A model generated the notes under the pieces. That model did not search any database, had not been told where the DNA came from, and was given only the letters and a program-made list of their open reading frames with translations. A program made the position numbers and the translations under genes. A stretch of DNA of 35,349 nt from Defluviitaleaceae bacterium. GTDB taxonomy: Bacteria; Bacillota; Clostridia; Lachnospirales; WRAX01. The stretch is taken from assembly GCA_009781625.1 (NCBI GenBank), contig WQVI01000010.1, forward strand, positions 1 through 35,349, read 5' to 3'. Positions 1 through 6,536 of the stretch are shown here, one piece after another. Position 1 is the stretch's first letter. Each line of letters opens with the position of its first letter.

Positions 1-243
1 GATGTTGATGGCGAAAACCCTGCCGCCAACCTTTTTAAGCACCTTGTAGCGGCCTATTATCACGCCAATGCCGGAAGAATCCATGAAACTGACATGGGCA
101 AAATCGAAGATCATGTTTTTAGCACCAGATTTGAAATATTCCCTCTCTGCGGTGCTGCGTATTTCGTCTGCGCTGTGGTGGTCAATTTCGCCCATAATTT
201 TAACAACCAAATTGCCGTTACGCTCTATGCATTTGATATTCAT
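1..243 (-). CDS. spoIIAA: Anti-sigma F factor antagonist SpoIIAA (partial, 3' end off the window)
   Basis: I translated this by hand from the ATG at 241-243. The 81 residues read MNIKCIERNGNLVV... and include FMDSSGIGVIIGRYK, the signature of the SpoIIAA STAS domain. The serine in DSSG (residues 56-57) is where SpoIIAB phosphorylates family members. In the forespore, unphosphorylated SpoIIAA binds SpoIIAB and frees sigma F. A ribosome site AAGGGAGC lies about 10 bases before the ATG. A TATAAT lies at 279-284 on the minus strand without a convincing -35 box; a sigma-H promoter is expected for this operon but I could not assign one. spoIIAB and sigF would follow to the left of the window. This gene is the best evidence that the organism sporulates. 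Confidence 0.93.
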   Translation of the reverse strand, partial: MNIKCIERNGNLVVKIMGEIDHHSADEIRSTAEREYFKSGAKNMIFDFAHVSFMDSSGIGVIIGRYKVLKKVGGRVFAINI

Positions 244-329
244 AGCTTAGGTTGCTCCCTTCATAAGTGATTACCAATATTATACAATGATACCAAATTT
301 TTAGGAAGATGGCAAGCACATTTTTTGGA

Positions 330-359
330 TTGACAAAATGCCGTGGGCTGTGCAATAAT
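330..359 (+). promoter_or_regulatory. Sigma-A type promoter of the 395 lipoprotein gene
   Basis: TTGACA at 330-335 and AATAAT at 354-359 are separated by 18 bases. The site lies 36 bases before the lipoprotein start and points away from spoIIAA. Confidence 0.7.
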
Positions 360-394
360 ACTTCTATAACGCAATGCATTTCGGGGGGATGTTT

Positions 395-1411
395 ATGAAA
401 AGGCTAATGCTTATTATATTTGTGTTTGTGGGGCTGTTTACTTTTTCTGCCTGTCGCTCTATACTTAATAATGTGCTAAGCGACATAGAGGCGGAAGTTG
501 GCAGGGCATTAAACGAATTAGCCGATGAGCTAATTGACGCCATCAATGAGATGGACGCCATGGACGATGGAAATATGGTGTCACATACATATGGAAGGCT
601 TTCGTTTTTGGTGCCTGCAAGCTTTACAGAAGAGGCCCCCGGTGCATTTGTTGGCCGTAGGATGATGGTTGCAATTAATTTAATAGAATATCATCAAGTC
701 TTTGACCGCACAGCCTTTGGAAACACCATAATTGCCCATTATACGCAAGAGCTTGGGTTTGAGCTGCTAAACAGCGACCAAGAAACAATAGAGATTTTTG
801 ATACGGTTTTTGAAACATCGCTTTTTGACAATGTCACCATAAACAACGTTGTTTGGGGAAGGATAGACATGATAAGAAGCGAGGGCAATGGCGAAACCCT
901 TTTTGTTTATTTTATGACCAGCGGAGACCAAGCCTATTTTATAGACATATTTTTAGGCCCGGCACCTACAGCGCAAGACATGGAAATGGTTGATGGCATC
1001 ATCAATTCTGTAACCTTTGACGATTCTCATCACAAAGCAGAGGTGCAAGGGGTGTGGAGAGGGATAGGCGCCGAAAGCGGCTATATTGTTTTTGACGGAG
1101 ATACATTTTATTGGTATAGGGCCTATGGGGACAGGGACAATGTTTTTATAGGCAATTATCACATAAGAAAGGGCTTTACCGGGGGTGGCAACATCCTTAT
1201 AGGCCGGCCCGGCAGGTTTGAACCAAACGCCTTTGTGGCCACTGTGCTTTACACCGATGCCATCATGAATGGCGAAAGCGCAATAGAAGATTTTTGGGAA
1301 GGCCAAAGCTTCATATTTTTTCCGCGAGAAGATAACCCGCATATATTTGACGTAGAAGTGCAGCCGGGATATTTGGAAATGGCCTTTGAAAGGCTGGATG
1401 CAAACCCATAG
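395..1411 (+). CDS. Lipoprotein of unknown function
   Basis: The ATG at 395 is preferred over 374 and 389 because GGGGGG at 383-388 is then well placed as a ribosome site and the protein begins MKRLMLIIFVF, a normal signal peptide. The lipobox FSAC follows near residue 19, so the mature protein of about 320 residues should be lipid-anchored outside the membrane. A short helical stretch (roughly residues 20-50, LNNVLSDIEAEVG...) is followed by two beta-rich parts. The first, with SFLVPASFTEE and FIDIFLGPAPT, resembles the surface or lipoprotein folds of many Clostridia, but I cannot name a family. The second begins near VQGVWRG and continues with a strand pattern that suggests a calycin-like barrel. 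It has its own promoter and appears monocistronic. Function unknown. Confidence 0.8.
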   Translation: MKRLMLIIFVFVGLFTFSACRSILNNVLSDIEAEVGRALNELADELIDAINEMDAMDDGNMVSHTYGRLSFLVPASFTEEAPGAFVGRRMMVAINLIEYHQVFDRTAFGNTIIAHYTQELGFELLNSDQETIEIFDTVFETSLFDNVTINNVVWGRIDMIRSEGNGETLFVYFMTSGDQAYFIDIFLGPAPTAQDMEMVDGIINSVTFDDSHHKAEVQGVWRGIGAESGYIVFDGDTFYWYRAYGDRDNVFIGNYHIRKGFTGGGNILIGRPGRFEPNAFVATVLYTDAIMNGESAIEDFWEGQSFIFFPREDNPHIFDVEVQPGYLEMAFERLDANP

Positions 1412-1435
1412 GCCACAATACACGGCAATTTATCC

Positions 1436-1464
1436 TTGACAAAATATATTTGTTGTGGCATAAT
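1436..1464 (+). promoter_or_regulatory. Strong sigma-A promoter ahead of a mini-ORF and rsgA
   Basis: TTGACA at 1436-1441, a 17-base spacer and CATAAT at 1459-1464 match consensus almost perfectly. Transcription would start near 1471, about 35 bases before a 14-codon ORF and about 175 bases before rsgA. Confidence 0.75.
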
Positions 1465-1506
1465 AATGGATGTATTTAAAAAAACTTACAAAAGGGGCGA
1501 TGTTTT

Positions 1507-1551
1507 ATGAGAAAATTTATAGCTGTTGCAAGCCCGAAGGCTTTAAATTAA
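1507..1551 (+). CDS. Possible 14-residue leader peptide before rsgA
   Basis: ATG at 1507 opens MRKFIAVASPKALN followed by TAA. AAAAGGGGCG lies just upstream as a ribosome site, and a near-consensus promoter lies 43 bases before the start. The reading frame contains a small hairpin, AAGCC-CGAA-GGCTT, and a terminator follows at 1592. The layout of promoter, ribosome site, short ORF and terminator is that of a transcription-attenuation leader, but the codons show no run of one amino acid that would name a signal. It may instead be the stub of a deleted lipoprotein gene. Expression is unproven. Confidence 0.35.
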   Translation: MRKFIAVASPKALN

Positions 1552-1591
1552 ATATTGCTAAACCTTTTGTGATACTATAGGATTTTTTTGG

Positions 1592-1626
1592 TAGCACACT
1601 TAGGTGTGCTATTTTATTGCGTTTTT
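1592..1626 (+). terminator. Rho-independent terminator between the mini-ORF and rsgA
   Basis: TAGCACAC (1592-1599), loop TTAG and GTGTGCTA (1604-1611) form a perfect 8-bp stem, followed by TTTTATTGCGTTTTTT. It sits 20 bases before the rsgA start codon, so readthrough or another promoter is needed for rsgA expression. Confidence 0.7.
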
Positions 1627-1646
1627 TAAAAAAAGGAGACTAAAAT

Positions 1647-2591
1647 TTGATAAATATTAAAACAAGAATAAGCGGCGTATACGGAAATAGGTATAAGGTT
1701 ATTTTGGAAAATGAGGAAATATCTGTGATGACGGCAAAGCATCTTGAGGAAACCTTGGCCGTGGGGGATTATGTAATTTTAGATGAAAATGGCGACATTG
1801 CCAAGGCCTTGCCCCGCAAAAACGAGATGGTACGCAGGGCTGCGGGAAAGACGCCAAAAGAGCAGATAATGGCGGCGAATATAGACCATGCCTTTATCGT
1901 TACATCAATGAACGAAGAATTTAACCCAAGGCGGCTTGAAAGGTATATGGCCTTCTTGGAGATGCAAAACATTGCGTATTACCTTGTGCTGACGAAGGAA
2001 GACTTGTGTGAAGATGTAGAATTTTACATGGCGCAGGCAAAGCAGCTGGGTTTTAGCGATAATGTTATTTTAACAAGCTCTGTAACCGGCATTGGGCTGG
2101 ATGAAATAGCTGGCCTGACGGGTGCCGGCAAAACTTCGGTTTTCATAGGCTCGTCCGGCGTTGGCAAATCTTCTATTATTAATTATTTGATGGGCGGCAA
2201 TGTGCAAGCCGTTAGCGAAATAAGCCAGATGGGCGATAAAGGCCGCCACACCACCACCCACAGAGAGCTTTTTGTGCTGCCAAACGGCGGCGCCATCATC
2301 GACACGCCGGGTATGCGCGAGATACAATTTTGGAGCGGTGCTGACACGATAAATGTCTTTGATGACATTGATGTGCTGGCCGAGGGCTGCAAATTTAGGG
2401 ATTGCAGCCACGACAAAGAGCCCGGATGCGCCGTGAAAGAGGCCATAGAGCGCGGGCAAATGCCAGCCGAGCGGCTAAAGAGCTATAACAAGCTAAAGAG
2501 AGAGGCGAAAAACGCGGAGATGCGCAGTGCCTTGAAGGACAAGAGGAAGATGAAAGGAAGGGGATGGAGCTACCCCCCGTACAACCCTTGA
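1647..2591 (+). CDS. rsgA: Ribosome small-subunit GTPase RsgA (YloQ/YjeQ)
   Basis: RsgA is a late 30S assembly GTPase that releases assembly factors and checks the decoding centre. The 314 residues match the family length. The circular permutation is visible: the G4 motif TKED (116-119) comes before the P-loop GSSGVGKS (168-175), then DTPG (219-222). The zinc site follows with Cys248, Cys253, His255 and Cys261. An OB-fold lies in the first 65 residues. The start is TTG at 1647, chosen because AAGGAG at 1633-1638 is correctly spaced and the protein begins MINIKTRISGVYGN. The final codons and stop (from 2576) lie inside an interspersed 93-bp repeat, so the basic tail ending PPYNP is partly repeat-derived. 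Confidence 0.95.
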   Translation: MINIKTRISGVYGNRYKVILENEEISVMTAKHLEETLAVGDYVILDENGDIAKALPRKNEMVRRAAGKTPKEQIMAANIDHAFIVTSMNEEFNPRRLERYMAFLEMQNIAYYLVLTKEDLCEDVEFYMAQAKQLGFSDNVILTSSVTGIGLDEIAGLTGAGKTSVFIGSSGVGKSSIINYLMGGNVQAVSEISQMGDKGRHTTTHRELFVLPNGGAIIDTPGMREIQFWSGADTINVFDDIDVLAEGCKFRDCSHDKEPGCAVKEAIERGQMPAERLKSYNKLKREAKNAEMRSALKDKRKMKGRGWSYPPYNP

Positions 2592-2668
2592 ACATCTTGA
2601 ACATCCTTCTATAAACGCCGGTATCATGGGGTTTAGAAGGATGCTCATGGGGTGTTCAATGAGCATCC
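2576..2668. repeat. Interspersed 93-bp repeat, copy A1
   Basis: This segment matches the reverse complement of 3944-4036 at roughly 82 of 93 positions by hand alignment. It starts inside the last codons of rsgA and ends inside the last codons of the convergent membrane-protein gene, so both genes take their C-terminal codons from it. Both copies carry the phrase TTGAACATCTTGAACA. Confidence 0.8.
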
Positions 2669-2672
2669 TTCT
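2635..2672. terminator. Bidirectional terminator-like hairpin between convergent genes
   Basis: AGAAGGATGCTCAT (2635-2648), a 10-base loop and ATGAGCATCCTTCT (2659-2672) form a perfect 14-bp stem, with TTTG after it on the plus side. It lies between the rsgA stop and the end of the convergent membrane gene, whose stop codon is inside the hairpin. The T-tracts are short, so efficiency is uncertain. Confidence 0.5.
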
Positions 2673-3726
2673 TTGTAAAATCGCTATTAAAGCGCAGCAG
2701 GGCCATGATGGAAAGCGTCATGCCGGTGGCGGCTGTCAAACCAAATGCGACAGCCAGATACGCTTCAATTAAAGAGCCGTACATGCCATATGGCCCGCTT
2801 TGGGGTAAAATCCAATGAGGCAAGGCCGGCATGGAAGATATTTCTAAAATAAGGTCGTGTACCATATGGGTAAGAGAAAACAATGTGTTTAATATTGCAA
2901 AGCCTGAAACAATATCAAGTACAAAAATGCTAATACCGATAAAAGACATAACTATAAAACGTACCATGCTGCGCGGCCTGTTAAAGCAGCCAAATAGCAC
3001 GTTGTTTTCAATATCTTTTAGGGCTTTCAGCATTGGAACTACATAAAGGGTTATATAAAGTATGGTTGCGGCTGCGATAAGCGGCAATACTATGAGAACC
3101 GTAAAAGCAAGCGTAAAGGCAACAATTGCGCCTATCGCCTCTCCCATGCCTTTGCCCGGGCCGGTAATTGCGGCATTAAACAGGTTTACACCTGCTGTAA
3201 CTGATACAACTGAAATGGCAATTGTTATAACATACGCAATTTTTGCCCCAACGCCTGACATTATTAAGCTGATAACCCCATAAACCCTAAACAGCCTTAG
3301 AGCCTGTATAGCATCTCGCTTTCGTCGATTTTTCGAGCGTTTTTTTGCTAGGCAAGGAAAGCCCGACGACGCAAAGCCAGAGCTTTTGCTAGGAGGGCTT
3401 GACGCAGTCCTAGCGGAAAATAAGCCGAAAAAGCGGCGGAATGGAGATGCTATACAGGCTCTTATAGACAGCAGGGCTTTTTGTGGCGGGCCCTGGGCTT
3501 TTGCGGCAGCAAAAAGCATCCAAAATCCCGTTAGAGGCAAAATCAGCATTGCAAAATAAAGCAGGGATATGACATTTATGCTTATCAGAAAATTGGCAAA
3601 GCTTCCTATTGTGAAAAGGGCCATGCCTATCAGCAACAATGGGTGGGTGACGTGTTTATACAGATAATCAATAAAAATGGGCGCGCCTTCTGTTGCTTCC
3701 GGGCTATTTTGATACATTGTTAACAT
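2656..3726 (-). CDS. Multi-pass membrane protein of unknown function carrying an in-frame repeat insertion
   Basis: The protein of about 356 residues has two hydrophobic segments in its first 75 residues and about four or five more after residue 145 (VISLIMSGVGAKIAYVITIA, then a long run with LIVLPLIAAATILYITLYVV, then IVMSFIGISIFVLDIVSG and a final pair). Between them lies a positively charged, low-hydrophobicity stretch that includes SPFRRFFGL and KKRSKNRRKRD. That stretch is encoded exactly by the palindromic element at 3299-3462, so it is repeat-derived and probably a recent insertion into a cytoplasmic loop. I do not recognise the family. ATGs at 3729, 3726 and 3717 are all possible starts; AAAGGA just upstream fits 3726 best. 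Confidence 0.65.
   Translation of the reverse strand: MLTMYQNSPEATEGAPIFIDYLYKHVTHPLLLIGMALFTIGSFANFLISINVISLLYFAMLILPLTGFWMLFAAAKAQGPPQKALLSIRACIASPFRRFFGLFSARTASSPPSKSSGFASSGFPCLAKKRSKNRRKRDAIQALRLFRVYGVISLIMSGVGAKIAYVITIAISVVSVTAGVNLFNAAITGPGKGMGEAIGAIVAFTLAFTVLIVLPLIAAATILYITLYVVPMLKALKDIENNVLFGCFNRPRSMVRFIVMSFIGISIFVLDIVSGFAILNTLFSLTHMVHDLILEISSMPALPHWILPQSGPYGMYGSLIEAYLAVAFGLTAATGMTLSIMALLRFNSDFTKKDAH
3299..3462. repeat. Palindromic MITE-like element, copy 1 (164 bp, inside a coding region)
   Basis: The 19-bp ends AGAGCCTGTATAGCATCTC (3299-3317) and its perfect inverted match (3444-3462) bound an imperfect palindrome. The inner core contains GGCAAGGAA, GACGACGC and GCTAGGAG, shared with the elements at 5731, 15330 and 34246. 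Its outer parts, such as TCGCTTTCG and GGAAAATAAGCCGAAAA, are shared closely with the copy at 5731-5895. It lies inside the minus-strand membrane-protein gene and is open in the gene's reading frame. Confidence 0.85.
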
Positions 3727-3772
3727 CATTTCCTTTCTTTTTTAGCCGATATTCTCTAAACTTAGCGGACAT
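3704..3772 (-). CDS. Possible 22-residue upstream ORF of the membrane-protein gene
   Basis: A minus-strand ATG at 3770-3772 opens a 22-codon frame beginning MSAKFREYRLKKKGN, with GAGGA upstream as a ribosome site. It contains the ribosome site of the membrane-protein gene and ends after that gene's start codon in another frame, the usual layout of translational coupling. The peptide is short and highly charged. It may be chance. Confidence 0.25.
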   Translation of the reverse strand: MSAKFREYRLKKKGNDVNNVSK

Positions 3773-3943
3773 TATCTTTGTCCTCTTTATGTCTTTAAAG
3801 AGGTGGTTGGTTAGCTTAGAAGAGATAGTTTCTCTTTGTTATTACAAGGTCTCTAGATTGCATCTCTGCATTTACAATAGCATTTAGCAACAGCACCACA
3901 ATGATGAAAGCCATATTCCAGAGATATGCAATAGGATGTTCAA

Positions 3944-4036
3944 GGATGTTAAATGAACATCCTATGAGCATCTTTCTAAAGCCCATGATGACGGCGTTTG
4001 TAGAAGGGTGTTCAAGATGTTCAAGGGTTGTACGGG
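3944..4036. repeat. Interspersed 93-bp repeat, copy A2 (inverted relative to A1)
   Basis: This is the reverse complement of 2576-2668 with about 11 mismatches by hand alignment. The two copies enclose the membrane-protein gene as inverted repeats roughly 1.3 kb apart. Unlike A1, this copy does not keep the perfect 14-bp hairpin. Confidence 0.8.
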
Positions 4037-4064
4037 ACAATGAACTTCCTTCATGATATATTTT

Positions 4065-4147
4065 CTAACCACGGAAGGCACGGAAGGACACGGAAAAGTG
4101 CGTAAGGTCAAGGTCCTTCCGTGTCCTTCCGTGCCTTCCGTGGTTAG
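4065..4147. repeat. Hairpin with 31-bp perfect arms built from a CACGGAAGG motif
   Basis: CTAACCACGGAAGGCACGGA... at 4065-4095 and its exact reverse complement at 4117-4147 enclose a 21-base loop. Each arm repeats CACGGAAGG-like units about three times. It lies 21 bases after the stop of the S66 peptidase gene and could form a very stable 3' structure on that transcript. No long U-tract follows on either strand. Confidence 0.85.
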
Positions 4148-4167
4148 GATTTTCAAGAAGCTCATAG

Positions 4168-5208
4168 CTAAACAACAGCCGCTTCTAACAGCCTAAGAGA
4201 CTTGTTGTCGCTATTTATCTCAGCCATCACGCCATAGGGCAAGATGCAAATTGGGGCGGTGTGGCCGAAGTTTACATTATAAAGGATGGGCATATCATGT
4301 CGGCCACTTTCTTTGCCAACCACTTGAAGGAGCACCTGTTTATATTCTTCATAATATTTTTCGTGCTGTGGCTTGCCAAAGAGGATGCCGCCAAGGCGGC
4401 TGATAATGCCTTGGGCGGCAAGGCCGCGCAGGATGTATTTCACATCGTGTGGGGCGGGATATTCTTGTGATGTTTCCAGAAAAAGGATGGCGTTGTCCCA
4501 TTCGTCCGGGTTGGGCCATATCTTTGTGCCAATTATCATGGGGAAGACGTCAATGCAGCCGCCCAGCAGGCGGCCTTGGGCAATGCCTTCTCCTTGCAGC
4601 AGCTCGTAGCCCTTATCGTCTTTTGTCATGGTGCGGGCTATTTTGTTGTTTGTAGGGTCTGCCCATTCCAGAAATTCGGAAGTCCAGGCGGGGCTTGGGT
4701 TTATAGCAAGCTCGTCAGATGGCTGAAACAGCACATTTTGTATGTAATGCTTTGTGTACTCATGCATTGCGACATTTTCGGCAAATTCTGCTAGGATGCA
4801 GGGGCCGTAAAAGGAGACGAGGCCCGCCTTTTGCATCATAAAGTGGTTTGAGGTGGTGTCAGAATAGCCCATAAATATTTTGGGATTTTGCCTGATGGTG
4901 TCAAAATTGATATAATTAAGCAGGCGGACGGTGTCATTGCCGCCTATCATGCAGATAATGGCCTTTATCGTGTCATCTTTAAAGGCATCCATTAAATCCG
5001 CAGCGCGGGCTTGGGGATTGTTATCCAGATATTCGATGCCCTTGAGGGCGTTGGGCATTGTTATCACATTTAGGCCAAATTCTGTTTCCAGGCGGCTTTT
5101 GCCTATTTCGTAGCGATGGGTAAAGGCGGGATGACCGCCCAGCCCTGATGAAAGGGACACAATGGCAACTGTATCACCCTTCTTTAATCTATGAGGTTTT
5201 ATCAACAT
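4168..5208 (-). CDS. S66-family serine carboxypeptidase (LD-carboxypeptidase / MccF-like)
   Basis: Family S66 enzymes cut L,D-peptide bonds of murein tetrapeptides during cell-wall recycling (LdcA) or cleave peptide-nucleotide antibiotics (MccF). The protein has 346 residues, the MccF-type length. The N-terminal strand is KKGDTVAIVSLSSG. The nucleophile elbow is GYSDTT (Ser near residue 120), and the Glu and His of the triad are likely in LFLETS and NFGHT. GGNDT in the first half is the usual S66 loop. No signal peptide is present, so it acts in the cytoplasm. The start ATG (5206-5208) follows AAAGGTGG and overlaps the end of the RseC-like gene by 20 bases, so the two are translated together. 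Murein recycling or antibiotic self-defence cannot be told apart from sequence alone. Confidence 0.9.
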   Translation of the reverse strand: MLIKPHRLKKGDTVAIVSLSSGLGGHPAFTHRYEIGKSRLETEFGLNVITMPNALKGIEYLDNNPQARAADLMDAFKDDTIKAIICMIGGNDTVRLLNYINFDTIRQNPKIFMGYSDTTSNHFMMQKAGLVSFYGPCILAEFAENVAMHEYTKHYIQNVLFQPSDELAINPSPAWTSEFLEWADPTNNKIARTMTKDDKGYELLQGEGIAQGRLLGGCIDVFPMIIGTKIWPNPDEWDNAILFLETSQEYPAPHDVKYILRGLAAQGIISRLGGILFGKPQHEKYYEEYKQVLLQVVGKESGRHDMPILYNVNFGHTAPICILPYGVMAEINSDNKSLRLLEAAVV

Positions 5209-5611
5209 AGTTATCCACCTTTCTTATAGCCACAGGCACGTATTTTTTTGCAAGCTTGCCGCTTTTTTCCAGAATTTTTATGGCTACATAGGCCAATATC
5301 ATAAAGACGATGCCGATGGTGAAGGCGGCAAATTCGCCGGCTATGAGATAGCCTGCGGCAAAGCCCATGATGAGGGCAGCAAAGGGGATGCCATAGGCCA
5401 TGGCCACGGCTTTTATCAGGGCGCCTTCTTGAAGCTCTACCTCTACAAAGTCGCCAACAGTAGCCTCACAGGCGTTGCGGGCGCGCATTATCATTTCGTT
5501 TTCATCCTGGCCGCGGGCGCATATCTTGCAGCTTACGCAAGCGCCTGTGCGCTGGTGTTTTACAAATATTTCTTCGCCGTTTACTTCGATAACTTCTCCT
5601 ACCTCGCCCAT
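5189..5611 (-). CDS. RseC/MucC-family (SoxR-reducing) membrane protein
   Basis: The 140 residues match the RseC/MucC family. A cytoplasmic head carries the cysteine cluster GACVSCKICARG (Cys25, 28 and 31), then two transmembrane helices (about residues 72-115: AMAYGIPFAALIMGFAAGYLI and a second hydrophobic run), then a basic tail. Gamma-proteobacterial RseC takes part in envelope stress control and, with the Rsx/Rnf complex, in reducing the SoxR iron-sulfur cluster. In Clostridia the partner is usually thought to be Rnf-type electron transfer, but no rnf genes lie here. The ATG at 5609-5611 follows GAGGTG. Its 3' end overlaps the peptidase gene, forming a two-gene operon. Confidence 0.8.
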   Translation of the reverse strand: MGEVGEVIEVNGEEIFVKHQRTGACVSCKICARGQDENEMIMRARNACEATVGDFVEVELQEGALIKAVAMAYGIPFAALIMGFAAGYLIAGEFAAFTIGIVFMILAYVAIKILEKSGKLAKKYVPVAIRKVDNYVDKTS

Positions 5612-5645
5612 ACTGCACCTCGCTTTTGTGACATATGTTTTGCAT

Positions 5646-5674
5646 AGTATATCACATTTTCAAATTAATGTTAA
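5646..5674 (-). promoter_or_regulatory. Promoter of the rseC-like/S66 peptidase operon
   Basis: On the minus strand TTAACA (5669-5674), a 17-base spacer and TATACT (5646-5651) preceded by TGA form an extended -10 promoter about 35 bases before the rseC-like start. Confidence 0.65.
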
Positions 5675-5682
5675 GGATTTAT

Positions 5683-5712
5683 TTGCAAAAAAGGTTTTGG
5701 ATGTGTTATAAT
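5683..5712 (+). promoter_or_regulatory. Promoter of the tmk-darA-holB operon
   Basis: TTGCAA (5683-5688), an 18-base spacer and TATAAT (5707-5712) preceded by TGT form an extended -10 promoter. The predicted start near 5719 places the whole palindromic element 5731-5895 in the tmk leader RNA. Confidence 0.65.
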
Positions 5713-5730
5713 ATTGTACAAATAAATTTG

Positions 5731-5895
5731 AGAGCCTGTTTACTATCTCGCTTTCGGCGAATTTTCGAGCGTTTTTTCACAGGGCAAGGCGCGCGCGACG
5801 ACGCATATAACGGGACTATCTGCTAGGAGCGCGCAACGCGGCCATGGGGAAAATAAGCCGAAAAGGCGTCGGAATGGAGATAGTAAACAGGTTCT
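5731..5895. repeat. Palindromic MITE-like element, copy 2 (165 bp, in the tmk leader)
   Basis: The ends AGAGCCTGTTTACTATCTC (5731-5749) and GAGATAGTAAACAGGTTCT (5877-5895) pair with one mismatch. The outer arms share TCTCGCTTTCG and GGAAAATAAGCCGAAAA with copy 1, and the core keeps GGCAAGG, GCGACGACGC and GCTAGGAGC. The end touches AAGGGGA, the likely ribosome site of tmk. Confidence 0.85.
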
Positions 5896-5911
5896 AAGGG
5901 GACAAGCCGCA

Positions 5912-6523
5912 TTGTTTATTACATTTGAGGGCCAAGAGGGCGCGGGAAAATCTACACAGATAGCATTGCTTTACAACTACCTTTTGGCGCGAGATGCCAA
6001 TGTTGTTTTAACCAGAGACCCCGGCGGCACGGAAATTGCCGAGAAGATACGGGAGATAGTGAAAGATGTGCAAAACGCCGCCATGTCTAAGAGGGCAGAG
6101 GCCTTGCTGTATATTGCGGCTCGGGCCCAGTTGGTTGAAGAGGTGATAATGCCTCAGCTGACGGGCGGCGGCATCGTGTTGTGCGATAGATTTGCAGATT
6201 CTACCATGGCGTATCAAGGCTTTGGCAATGGCCTTGATGTGGACGATTTGGGCACCATCGGCAGCTTTGCAACAAGCGGCCTTGTGCCCGATATCACATT
6301 TTATCTGCGGATAGATGCCAAAGAGGGCCTTGCGCGGAAGCTGGCCCAGGATAAGCTGGACCGTATAGAGCAAAAGGACATCTCGTATCATATGGACGTG
6401 GGGCTTGGATATGAATATCTTGCGAAGACGCAGCCCCGGCGTATAATTGTGATAGATGGGGCATTGCCCCAAGATGAGGTACATCAGCTAATAACAAAAC
6501 ATATAGAAAACCTTATGAATTGA
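5912..6523 (+). CDS. tmk: Thymidylate kinase
   Basis: Thymidylate kinase phosphorylates dTMP to dTDP with ATP. The 203 residues match the family. The P-loop GQEGAGKST lies at 7-15, followed by TRDPGGTEIAEKIR for the base and dTMP pocket, DRF near residue 92 for the phosphate and magnesium site, and a LID segment RKLAQDKLDRIEQ. The start is TTG at 5912, chosen because the fold begins at once (MFITFEGQEG) and AAGGGGA lies nine bases upstream. It is the first gene of the tmk-darA-holB-ricT-trmN6-rsmI run found across Firmicutes. The leader RNA would contain a 165-nt hairpin element directly before the ribosome site, which may lower or time translation. Confidence 0.95.
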   Translation: MFITFEGQEGAGKSTQIALLYNYLLARDANVVLTRDPGGTEIAEKIREIVKDVQNAAMSKRAEALLYIAARAQLVEEVIMPQLTGGGIVLCDRFADSTMAYQGFGNGLDVDDLGTIGSFATSGLVPDITFYLRIDAKEGLARKLAQDKLDRIEQKDISYHMDVGLGYEYLAKTQPRRIIVIDGALPQDEVHQLITKHIENLMN

Positions 6524-6536
6524 AGGAGGAAATATC

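Larger units (their letters stand above)
3730..4167. other. Non-coding interval of about 440 bp made largely of repeats
   Basis: I see no convincing long gene here. It holds the leader of the membrane-protein gene with the possible short ORF (to 3772), a small hairpin CCTCTTTA/TAAAGAGG at 3782-3803, copy A2 of the 93-bp repeat (3944-4036) and the long hairpin at 4065-4147. The stretch 3804-3943 shows nothing I can name. Confidence 0.6.

Noticed and set aside
953-1423. 156-codon open frame on the minus strand across the 395 lipoprotein
   Set aside because: It is antisense to a gene with promoter, ribosome site and lipobox, and shows no ribosome site or family pattern.
3816-4040. 74-codon minus frame between the membrane protein and the S66 gene
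   Set aside because: It is largely made from the 93-bp repeat A2 and has no ribosome site.
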